Part shown: piece by piece, positions 1-5,008 of the stretch | How positions within the stretch are numbered: position 1 is the stretch's first letter | How the letters are laid out: every line of letters starts with the position of its first letter | Source: Rhodospirillaceae bacterium | GTDB taxonomy: Bacteria; Pseudomonadota; Alphaproteobacteria; Thalassobaculales; Thalassobaculaceae | NCBI GenBank assembly: GCA_002701455.1 | Contig: NZVJ01000017.1 | Location: forward strand, 19,234 to 24,241 | DNA: 5,008 nucleotides | Reading direction: 5' to 3' | Translations under genes and position numbers: made by a program | Notes under the pieces: model-generated | The model's database searches: none | The model's input: only the letters and a program-made list of their open reading frames with translations | What the model was told of the DNA's origin: nothing

Positions 1-140
1 TGTGGCTTGTAATATTTTTGTTTTTATTGCCAATCAGTGCACCTTGACGATTTTTCTATTACAAACGGGTTAAAACACAAAAATCTAGTTAATGAGTATA
101 CATAAATATTGTGTTGTTTGAAACAGTTTTGTGGCTTTGG
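1..140. other. Gene-free AT-rich flank downstream of SDR1
   Basis: This stretch lies 3' of the leftmost dehydrogenase gene, which is read on the minus strand. It is AT-rich, and I found no convincing ORF, RNA gene or GC-rich hairpin followed by a T run on either strand. An 8-bp direct repeat TGTGGCTT occurs at 1-8 and 130-137, which could easily be chance. How SDR1 transcription ends is not visible here. Confidence 0.5.
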
Positions 141-923
141 TTAACTGGTTACCAGCCCGCCGTCCACGTTGTAGGATTGGCCTGTAATATTTCGCGCCCC
201 AATCGAAGCTAAAAACAGGGCCATTGCGGCAATGTCTTCGGGCTCATTAGCGCGTTGAAGGGGTATATCCTTACTCATCTCCTTCATCATTTCTTCTTTT
301 GAAATACCGCGGGCCTTTGCCCTATCAATCGATAATTTTTCAACTATTTCAGTAGTGGTGACCCCGGGGCAGATCGAGTTTACGTTCACGTTATGCTTTG
401 CAAGTTGCTGGGCGGCAGTCCGGGTCAGACTAATCACCGCCCCCTTACTGGCTGAATACGCAGCATTAGATGTTCCCTTGAAGCCTTTTCCCGCAATCGA
501 TGCAATATTAATTATACGTCCGCCCCCCCCTTGTTTGATCATCTGACGGGCTGCAACTTGGAGACAGAAAAATACCCCTTTAGCATTTACCCGGTGGATC
601 CGATCCCAATCGTCTTCGGTGAGCTCCATAATATCCGCCGCCCGAGTAACGCCCGCATTGTTTACGATAATATCCAAAGATCCAAAAACCGACACGGTAT
701 CCTTTATCATGGCTTCAATCTGAGCAATTGAGCCTACATCTGCCTTTAAAGCGTGAGCGACACCACCCTGTTGTTCTATTGCTTGAACCGTCCTCTGTGC
801 ATCGTCCAAATTTATATCGGCGCAGCTGACCTTTCGGCCGGAATCCGCCATGGCCAGAGCTATGGCTCTGCCGATACCGTTTCCAGCTCCTGTAATCAAC
901 GCAGTTTGAACACATTCAGACAT
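141..923 (-). CDS. SDR1: classical NAD-dependent short-chain dehydrogenase/reductase
   Basis: This is a complete 260-residue cytosolic oxidoreductase of the classical SDR family, expected to interconvert an alcohol and a ketone with NAD(H). All hallmark motifs are visible: the TGAGNGIG cofactor loop (residues 11-18), Asp36 at the end of beta-2 favouring NAD over NADP, NNAG (88-91), Asn113, catalytic Ser142, Tyr156 and Lys160 (YSASK), the PG turn (186-187), and a C-terminal NVDGG. The length is typical. The CPG segment and overall pattern recall acetoin/butanediol, sorbitol or keto-deoxy-sugar-acid dehydrogenases, but the substrate cannot be read from the sequence. The ATG start has an AGGAG nine bases upstream. 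The gene is divergent from SDR2 and probably shares its control region. A G8 tract encodes Gly132-135. The family call is sure; any specific substrate is inference. Confidence 0.95.
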   Translation of the reverse strand: MSECVQTALITGAGNGIGRAIALAMADSGRKVSCADINLDDAQRTVQAIEQQGGVAHALKADVGSIAQIEAMIKDTVSVFGSLDIIVNNAGVTRAADIMELTEDDWDRIHRVNAKGVFFCLQVAARQMIKQGGGGRIINIASIAGKGFKGTSNAAYSASKGAVISLTRTAAQQLAKHNVNVNSICPGVTTTEIVEKLSIDRAKARGISKEEMMKEMSKDIPLQRANEPEDIAAMALFLASIGARNITGQSYNVDGGLVTS

Positions 924-932
924 ATTTTCCAG

Positions 933-937
933 CTCCT
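933..937 (-). promoter_or_regulatory. Ribosome binding site of SDR1
   Basis: On the minus strand AGGAG lies nine bases before the ATG at 923. It supports that start, which also places the TGxxxGxG loop at residue 11, as is usual for classical SDRs. Confidence 0.75.
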
Positions 938-954
938 AAAGACCCCTATTACAT

Positions 955-984
955 TAGTAACTCTGATATCCACGTGCATATCAA
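955..984 (-). promoter_or_regulatory. Possible sigma70-type promoter for SDR1
   Basis: On the minus strand TTGATA (984-979) resembles a -35 box, and TTACTA (960-955) is a weak -10 box at 18-bp spacing. Transcription would begin about 25-30 bases upstream of the SDR1 ATG. The -35 box and spacer are covered by the palindrome at 964-983, as expected if a bound protein blocks RNA polymerase. The -10 match is poor, so this is tentative. Confidence 0.25.
964..983. promoter_or_regulatory. 20-bp palindrome, candidate operator between divergent SDR genes
   Basis: The core reads GATATCCACGTGCATATC (965-982), flanked by T and A that also pair. Nine of ten symmetric base pairs match; only the C/C pair at 970 and 977 breaks symmetry. 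The centre is CACGTG and the half-site is TGATAT. It lies 41-60 bases upstream of the SDR1 start and about 145 bases upstream of the SDR2 start. This size and symmetry suit a dimeric regulator of GntR, TetR or LacI type. No regulator gene is in the window, so its identity is unknown. The palindrome is seen directly; the operator role is inference. Confidence 0.5.
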
Positions 985-1095
985 AGAATTTCCATCAAAA
1001 AAGCGATCCATCCTTGCACCGAACCTAAGCTAAATAAAGGCAAATAGAACGGAATCATATGCAAGATCTCTTTTCGCTCCTATTTCTATTAATAT

Positions 1096-1121
1096 TCTCC
1101 TAAAGAGACAAAAGAAGGAGA
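1096..1121 (+). promoter_or_regulatory. Possible hairpin masking the SDR2 ribosome binding site
   Basis: TCTCCT (1096-1101) is the exact complement of AGGAGA (1116-1121), with a 14-nt loop. The right arm covers most of the SDR2 Shine-Dalgarno AAGGAG (1115-1120). If it forms in the mRNA, it would reduce translation initiation. A six-pair stem with this loop is only marginally stable, and a short anti-Shine-Dalgarno match can arise by chance. Confidence 0.25.
1115..1120 (+). promoter_or_regulatory. Strong ribosome binding site that decides the TTG start of SDR2
   Basis: AAGGAG lies six bases before the TTG at 1127. No ATG or GTG start is similarly placed, and the reading from this TTG (MSDRVCVITG) puts the cofactor loop at the usual distance from the N-terminus, so TTG is very probably the true start. 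Confidence 0.85.
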
Positions 1122-1126
1122 TTGCG

Positions 1127-1828
1127 TTGAGTGACAGGGTTTGCGTTATTACTGGAGTTGGTTGGGGCACGGGAAGTGCTATCGTGCAAAAATTTGCGGC
1201 ATCAGGCTACAAAGTAGCAATGTTGGCTCGCCGAGAAGATCGACTTGCAAAACTCGAGAATGATATAAAAAACGCAAATGCTTATCCCTGCGATGTCGCG
1301 AATACGGGCGCTTTGACAGAAACTCTGGAAAAAATAACAAAGGATTTAGGAGGCCCTTCTGTCGTTATCCATAATGCTGTATCAGGTGCCTGGGGAAATT
1401 TTATGGAAATTGAACCTAGCGATCTAGAAAAAAACTTTCAGGTTAATACGATGGCCCTTCTGCACTTAGCACGTTTAACCTTGCCTAAAATGATAGAGGA
1501 AGGGCATGGATCATTGATTTGCACGGGAAACACGTCCGCTCATCGCGGCCGAGCTGGTTATGCCGGCTTCGCACCTACAAAAGCTGCCCAACGGATATTG
1601 GCTCAATCAATAGCCCGTGAAGCGGGACCTAAAGGAATTCATGTGGCCTATATTACTATTGATGCCGTTATTGATTTAAGATGGACCCGTAAAAGATATC
1701 CGGAGAAATCGGATGATTTTTTTATTAGGCCCGACGAAATTGCGGACGAGGTCTACCACGTTGTGCACCAATCGAGAGGTGCGTGGAGCTTCGATGTCGA
1801 AATACGACCGCACGGCGAAACGTGGTAA
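1127..1828 (+). CDS. SDR2: atypical SDR with Phe replacing the catalytic Tyr
   Basis: This is a complete 233-residue SDR-fold protein starting at TTG. The cofactor loop TGVGWGTG (9-16) is intact. Arg35-Arg36 after beta-2 point to NADP(H). Asn107 of the usual tetrad is present. Two hallmarks are altered: NNAG reads HNAV (82-85), and the active-site YxxxK reads FAPTK, with Phe148 and Lys152. The nearest Tyr is Tyr145, three residues too early. The C-terminus (IDAVID at 178-183, AWSFDVEIRP near 219-228, final ETW) matches a divergent SDR subgroup I recall as having a Phe-type active site, so the change looks family-wide rather than a decay mutation. Chemistry and substrate are unknown; it could be a reductase using another acid, or a binding protein. 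It lies 17 bp upstream of the hydratase gene, so the two are likely one operon. Confidence 0.9.
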   Translation: MSDRVCVITGVGWGTGSAIVQKFAASGYKVAMLARREDRLAKLENDIKNANAYPCDVANTGALTETLEKITKDLGGPSVVIHNAVSGAWGNFMEIEPSDLEKNFQVNTMALLHLARLTLPKMIEEGHGSLICTGNTSAHRGRAGYAGFAPTKAAQRILAQSIAREAGPKGIHVAYITIDAVIDLRWTRKRYPEKSDDFFIRPDEIADEVYHVVHQSRGAWSFDVEIRPHGETW

Positions 1829-1845
1829 ATTTTAGAGAGCAGGTT

Positions 1846-2637
1846 ATGGAAATAGGCAAAAACAAAAAAAAAGAAGCGTCCAATGTAATCTGGGCCGCAT
1901 GGCAAAACGGTTATGCGTTGACCGAGTTTCCTAAAGATCTTTTTCCGATAACCCGTTCAGAGGCTTACCGAATTCAATTGGAATATGCACAACGAAGTTC
2001 CAAGCCAGTATTTGGCTGGAAAATTGCTGCAACTAGTTTAGCCGGTCAACAGCACATAGGGGTTTCAGGGCCAATAGCGGGACTTTTATTAGGAGAAAAT
2101 ATCTACAAATCGGGCTCGAAGCTAACAATAGATAACAACCGGATGGCCGTCGCCGAGGCAGAGTTTGCGTTTAGCATAAAACAATGTTTGAGGCCTAGAA
2201 CCGCTCTATATACCGAAAACGAGGTAATAGATGCTATCAATAAGCTATATCTTGCAATTGAATTACCAAATTCACGATTTGAACATTTTGAAAAAGTAGG
2301 CGACCTTCAGTTGATAGTAGATAATGCTTGTGCACACCAATTTATTCTTGGAGATGACGTAGACGTAAACTGGAAAGATATTGACTTGGCAGAGCACAAA
2401 GTAATTATTTCCACAAAGCGCGGTACTGAAAACCGTGGTTCTGGAGCAAACGTCTTGGATCACCCTATCACCGCTTTAACGTGGCTGGTTAATGAACTTT
2501 CGAAAAATGAACTGCCGTTAGATAAAGATATGATAGTAACAACAGGAAGTTGTACCACACCTATTCCAATAGAACGTGGAGACAGTATTCTCGCGGACTT
2601 TGGCAAACTCGGCAGTGTTAGCGTAGAAATAGAATAA
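1846..2637 (+). CDS. 2-keto-4-pentenoate hydratase family protein (MhpD-like)
   Basis: This 263-residue cytosolic enzyme belongs to the fumarylacetoacetase-fold hydratase/decarboxylase family, whose members add water to 2-hydroxypenta-2,4-dienoate or decarboxylate 4-oxalocrotonate using a divalent metal. Seen in order: GWKI (57-60), the HIGVSGPIAG region (70-79), AEAEFAF with Glu104 and Glu106, IELPNSRF with Glu139, DNACAH (159-164), GSGANVLDHP (198-207), TTGSCTTPIPI (232-242), and ADFGKLGSVSV (250-260). The three Glu are the expected metal ligands. The length matches E. coli MhpD (about 269). I chose the ATG at 1846 with AGAGAG upstream; an in-frame ATG at 1783 would overlap SDR2 by 46 bp and add a non-family extension, and GTG at 1822 is less likely. 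An A9 run encodes Lys7-9. Partner aldolase genes are absent here, so the substrate may not be the classical meta-cleavage product. Confidence 0.9.
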   Translation: MEIGKNKKKEASNVIWAAWQNGYALTEFPKDLFPITRSEAYRIQLEYAQRSSKPVFGWKIAATSLAGQQHIGVSGPIAGLLLGENIYKSGSKLTIDNNRMAVAEAEFAFSIKQCLRPRTALYTENEVIDAINKLYLAIELPNSRFEHFEKVGDLQLIVDNACAHQFILGDDVDVNWKDIDLAEHKVIISTKRGTENRGSGANVLDHPITALTWLVNELSKNELPLDKDMIVTTGSCTTPIPIERGDSILADFGKLGSVSVEIE

Positions 2638-2652
2638 CTTCATTTCGAAAAA

Positions 2653-2675
2653 TAGGCGCCGCCTAACCAAGTTTT
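2653..2675 (+). terminator. Weak hairpin between convergent genes, possible terminator
   Basis: TAGGC (2653-2657) pairs with GCCTA (2661-2665) around a 3-nt loop, and a short TTTT (2672-2675) follows a few bases later. It sits in the 40-bp gap between the convergent hydratase and coiled-coil genes, where a terminator is expected. The five-pair stem and the offset, short T run make it a poor intrinsic terminator, so this is tentative. Confidence 0.25.
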
Positions 2676-2677
2676 GC

Positions 2678-3310
2678 TTAACGGATTTTTATTCGGCCTT
2701 TGGGCTTTGCCGAGTTTTGGGAAGTGAGCGTTTTATTTATTGAATCGTCAAGCTCGTCACCCCGTGACTCAGTCATTGGGTTTATTGGAGTATGCAACGG
2801 CTGCACGTCATCGAGGGTTTTGGGCTCCGATGTTTTGATCCGGTCGATAGTTTTCTGGAAAGGGTTCTTTGTTCGTAATGACGGATCCGATATACCGTCA
2901 TCCTGGATATTTTCACTATCATAGGACGACTGGTAGAATTCAATTTCCCTTGAAGCGGAGCTTATAGAGTCTGACGCAACCGAAAATGAACTGAGGGTAT
3001 CTTCTTTGGAAACGGAGTGTTTTATTCTGTTTATTGTGTGTTCCTCGTAATTGTTTTCGGGATTGCTTTTGGAAAATATCTGCGCTGCCTTTTTTAATAA
3101 AAACTGATCGCGCTCGCTCAACCCGTTGCCCTGCTGTTTATCTAGGACGCTCGCAAGTTTTTCTGAATGGTTAATAAATCTTTCATTATATTCTTTTAAA
3201 ATTGTTATCAGCTCGTCTTTTTGCACGAGGCGTTCTTCTAGTATTTTGATTTTATAGAGCAGCTCTTCAATATTCACATTGGGTTCATTTTTGAACTTGA
3301 AGTCCGACAT
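2678..3310 (-). CDS. Hypothetical hydrophilic protein with N-terminal coiled coil
   Basis: I do not recognise this 210-residue protein. Residues 13-58 are rich in Leu/Ile at heptad-like spacing among Glu and Lys (IEELLYKIKILEERL onward), which suggests a coiled coil. A short helix follows (about 66-80, QFLLKKAAQIF). Residues 81-200 are rich in Ser, Asp, Glu and Asn with few hydrophobics, so probably disordered, and the tail is basic (PKGRIKIR). There is no signal peptide, membrane segment or Cys pair. I chose the ATG at 3310 because the coiled coil follows directly; the frame stays open to a GTG at 3367 (19 more residues), and neither start has a good Shine-Dalgarno. A TATTAT at 3376-3371 could be a -10 box and would favour the ATG. 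It follows SDR3 by 130 bp on the same strand and is convergent with the hydratase. Confidence 0.7.
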   Translation of the reverse strand: MSDFKFKNEPNVNIEELLYKIKILEERLVQKDELITILKEYNERFINHSEKLASVLDKQQGNGLSERDQFLLKKAAQIFSKSNPENNYEEHTINRIKHSVSKEDTLSSFSVASDSISSASREIEFYQSSYDSENIQDDGISDPSLRTKNPFQKTIDRIKTSEPKTLDDVQPLHTPINPMTESRGDELDDSINKTLTSQNSAKPKGRIKIR

Positions 3311-3410
3311 TGTTTTGGCATCCGGTAAACTCTGAAAACATTTTACCAACCTAACACATTGAATCACTAAATAATATGTTCTCTATATTTCAGTAGTATT
3401 TTTAAATAAA

Positions 3411-3424
3411 TAGCATTTAGCATT
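3411..3424. repeat. Tandem 7-bp repeat TAGCATT x2
   Basis: TAGCATT occurs twice head to tail in the AT-rich gap between the SDR3 3' end and the coiled-coil gene. No function is evident; it may be simple-sequence noise. Confidence 0.4.
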
Positions 3425-3440
3425 TAATAAAAGGATTTCT

Positions 3441-4205
3441 TCAATTAGGCGGTATGAATGCAGCCTGTGTTCCGCCGTCAACGGGAATGGTTGTTCCTGT
3501 CACGTAGGCTGCTTCTTCAGACAATAAAAATTCTATTACGTTTACCACGTCGGACGGTTGAGCAATTCTGCCCAGCGGAGAAGGACCAGACGGTCGCCAA
3601 TTTCCCCGACTTTTCGAAGTATTTTTTTTGTTTACCATAGGCGTGTTCACAGTACCTGGCGCTATTGCATTTACAGTAATGCCATATTTTGCGCATTCAA
3701 CAGAAAGCACCCGAGCAAGTTGACTAACGGCTGCTTTGGAGGCCGAATACGCTCCACTATCTATTTTGGGTCTCAATGCTGAGACTGAGGATAACAAGAT
3801 GATTCTGGAAACTTCGTCAGAAATAGCGGCAGTTTTCAAGAGGGGCAAAGTTTCCTTCGCTGACAACCACAAACCTCTTACGTTAATATCAAACACCAAA
3901 TCGAAATCTTCTGTCGACATCTCTTCGAGCGAACCAAGTTTTAAAACGCCCGCGCACGCGATGAGAGCATTAATTTTCTGCTGATTTATTTTAATATCAT
4001 TAAGCACGCTCACTAGTGCTTCTTCGTTTCTTAAATCGCATGACTTTGGGATAAAATTTGTGTTACCTATCTCTGCTTCTGCTTGGTGTAAGTTATTCTC
4101 ATCATTGTCTAAACCGTAGACGACCCAGCCTTTCTCCAGAAGACGTTTAGCTGTTTTGAGGCCTATGCCAGATGCTGCGCCTGTAACTAAACCAACACAT
4201 TCCAT
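3441..4205 (-). CDS. SDR3: classical NAD-dependent SDR downstream of uvrB
   Basis: This is a complete 254-residue classical SDR, expected to be a soluble NAD-linked alcohol/ketone oxidoreductase. Visible are the cofactor loop TGAASGIG (8-15), Asp33 after beta-2 (NAD preference), Asp57, Asn108, Ser140, Tyr153 and Lys157 (YSASK), the PG turn (183-184), and PVDGG (241-245) near the C-terminus. The usual NNAG reads ACAG (83-86), a tolerated variant. The substrate loop (about 186-210) is short and basic, with an A8 coding run at Lys193-Lys194. The C-terminal PLGRIAQPSDV pattern is common in 3-oxoacyl-ACP-reductase-like and dihydroxybenzoate-dehydrogenase-like SDRs, and no single substrate can be assigned. 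The ATG has a strong AAGGAG eight bases upstream. Its start is 20 bp after the uvrB stop, so read-through from uvrB is likely. Confidence 0.93.
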   Translation of the reverse strand: MECVGLVTGAASGIGLKTAKRLLEKGWVVYGLDNDENNLHQAEAEIGNTNFIPKSCDLRNEEALVSVLNDIKINQQKINALIACAGVLKLGSLEEMSTEDFDLVFDINVRGLWLSAKETLPLLKTAAISDEVSRIILLSSVSALRPKIDSGAYSASKAAVSQLARVLSVECAKYGITVNAIAPGTVNTPMVNKKNTSKSRGNWRPSGPSPLGRIAQPSDVVNVIEFLLSEEAAYVTGTTIPVDGGTQAAFIPPN

Positions 4206-4213
4206 TTGCGTAT

Positions 4214-4219
4214 CTCCTT
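4214..4219 (-). promoter_or_regulatory. Ribosome binding site of SDR3
   Basis: On the minus strand AAGGAG lies eight bases before the ATG at 4205. It fills most of the 20-bp gap after the uvrB stop, leaving no room for a separate promoter there. This supports co-transcription with uvrB. Confidence 0.8.
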
Positions 4220-4225
4220 TTATAG

Positions 4226-5008
4226 CTACCTTCGCACTCTTCTTTTTTGTTTTGATGATTGTGGGCTTGAAGCACTGTTTTTTGATCTAGCGGTTTTTGC
4301 TGAGGATATCCGTACAAGGCCACCCCTCGGCAGAGGTTTGCCGTCGATGGTCATGCCTAATTCAGCGGCCTCTAAACGTTTAATTTCGTCTCTTAGACGG
4401 GCTGCCTCTTCAAATTCTAAGTTTGCTGCTGCTTCTTTCATTTGGGCTTCAAATTCCGTTATAATAGTTTTTAAGTCCTTATCGACCAGCTCGTTGCCAC
4501 TCTCGCCCGCGTCGATTGTTATTCGATCACTTCGCTCATATACACTTTCAAGAATATCACCAATATTTTTTCTAACTGACTCTGGGGTTATGCCATTTTC
4601 TAAATTATAGTCAGTTTGTTTTTTGCGACGGCGATCCGTTTCATTGATAGCATATTCCAGGCTTCCCGTAAGATTGTCGGCATAAAGTATTACTCGCCCA
4701 TCAACGTTCCGGGCGGCCCTTCCTATGGTCTGTATTAGGGAGGTGCGCGACCGCAGGTAGCCCTCCTTGTCTGCGTCTAAGATCGCAACGAGCGAACATT
4801 CGGGGATATCTAGTCCTTCCCGAAGTAAATTAATTCCAATCAACACGTCAAATACGCCTAGACGTAAATCACGGATAATTTCTATTCGTTCTAGGGTATC
4901 AATATCCGAGTGTATGTACCGAACCTTAATTTGAGCCTCTAACATATACTCGGTCAAGTCTTCTGCCATTCGTTTTGTAAGTGTTGTAATGAGAACGCGC
5001 TGACCAAG
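4226..5008 (-). CDS. uvrB: UvrB, excinuclease ABC subunit B (3' part, cut by window edge)
   Basis: This is the C-terminal 260 residues of UvrB, the DNA damage-verification subunit of bacterial nucleotide excision repair, which is loaded by UvrA and recruits UvrC. The frame is open to the window edge, beginning [18 protein letters not shown], so the Met at 4969 is internal. Numbered from the edge, helicase motifs V and VI are clear: [17 protein letters not shown] (54-70) and [12 protein letters not shown] (90-101). The DRRRKKQ and [10 protein letters not shown] segments (125-147) are UvrB-specific. The UVR motif that binds UvrC spans about residues 180-217. A basic, Ser/Lys-rich tail (about 232-260) ends in RRVRR. 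The full protein is usually 650-720 residues, so roughly the N-terminal 60% lies outside. Sequence style is alphaproteobacterial. No LexA site can be judged because the promoter is outside. Confidence 0.97.
   Translation of the reverse strand, partial: LGQRVLITTLTKRMAEDLTEYMLEAQIKVRYIHSDIDTLERIEIIRDLRLGVFDVLIGINLLREGLDIPECSLVAILDADKEGYLRSRTSLIQTIGRAARNVDGRVILYADNLTGSLEYAINETDRRRKKQTDYNLENGITPESVRKNIGDILESVYERSDRITIDAGESGNELVDKDLKTIITEFEAQMKEAAANLEFEEAARLRDEIKRLEAAELGMTIDGKPLPRGGLVRISSAKTARSKNSASSPQSSKQKRRVRR

Noticed and set aside
145..155. 11-bp palindrome CTGGTTACCAG at the SDR1 3' end
   Set aside because: It has a one-base centre so cannot form a hairpin, lies inside the last codons, and no T run follows on the minus strand.
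1783..1845. Upstream in-frame ATG extension of the hydratase (21 residues)
   Set aside because: It overlaps the end of SDR2 and adds an Arg-rich stretch unlike the family N-terminus. The ATG at 1846 gives a normal family length.
2700..2924. 74-codon open frame on the plus strand opposite the coiled-coil gene
   Set aside because: The Ser-rich product is the mirror of the Asp/Glu/Ser-rich minus-strand protein, with no start signal. The minus frame is longer and has a coherent architecture.
3311..3347. Inverted repeats TGTTTT/AAAACA (3311-3340) and GGTAAA/TTTACC (3324-3347)
   Set aside because: The arms are short, AT-rich, widely spaced and mutually overlapping. They are expected by chance in such sequence.
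3311..3367. GTG start at 3367 for the coiled-coil protein
   Set aside because: It has no good ribosome binding site and lies upstream of or next to the likely -10 box. The ATG at 3310 begins just before the recognisable helical region. Not fully excluded.
3622..3629. A8 coding run in SDR3 (T8 on the plus strand)
   Set aside because: It encodes Lys-Lys-Asn in a variable surface loop and is ordinary for the base composition. It is shorter than the A9 run reported separately.
141..4205. The three SDR genes as a recent tandem amplification
   Set aside because: They differ throughout in sequence, orientation, cofactor preference and active-site motifs. They share only the family signature, so they are ancient paralogues, not a recent duplication.
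4206..4610. 134-codon open frame on the plus strand opposite uvrB
   Set aside because: It lies wholly antisense to conserved UvrB sequence, has Ser/Leu-rich shadow composition and no ribosome binding site.
4970..5008. Met at 4969 as a gene start on the minus strand
   Set aside because: The frame continues to the edge as [13 protein letters not shown], which is conserved UvrB sequence, so this Met is internal and the gene is cut by the window.

Overview
The window looks like chromosomal DNA from a moderately AT-rich alphaproteobacterium (GC in the low-to-mid 40s % by eye, not computed). The main clue is the partial UvrB at the right edge. Its stretch around [14 protein letters not shown] and SVYE, and the UVR helix around [16 protein letters not shown], read like alphaproteobacterial UvrB. 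The remaining genes fit a free-living, metabolically flexible bacterium. No tRNA, rRNA, CRISPR array, IS element or phage gene was seen.

Layout from left to right. Positions 1-140 hold no gene. Positions 141-923 (minus) encode a classical NAD-type short-chain dehydrogenase/reductase (SDR1). A 203-bp divergent intergenic region (924-1126) carries a near-perfect 20-bp palindrome, a good operator candidate. Positions 1127-1828 (plus) encode SDR2, which starts at TTG and has Phe in place of the catalytic Tyr. The hydratase at 1846-2637 (plus) follows after 17 bp and belongs to the 2-keto-4-pentenoate hydratase (MhpD) family. A convergent gene of unknown function (2678-3310, minus) encodes a hydrophilic protein with an N-terminal coiled coil. 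Positions 3441-4205 (minus) encode SDR3, which lies 20 bp downstream of the uvrB 3' end (4226-5008, minus, cut by the window edge).

How the genes may work together is inference. SDR2 and the hydratase form a tight pair and, with the divergent SDR1, look like a small catabolic module for a hydroxy- or keto-acid, sharing one control region. The aldolase and acylating aldehyde dehydrogenase that usually accompany MhpD are not in the window. SDR3 is probably co-transcribed with uvrB by position, with no evident functional link to DNA repair. I see no clear new defence or mobile system. The best points to check are the Tyr-less SDR2 beside a hydratase, the palindrome, and the unrecognised coiled-coil protein.
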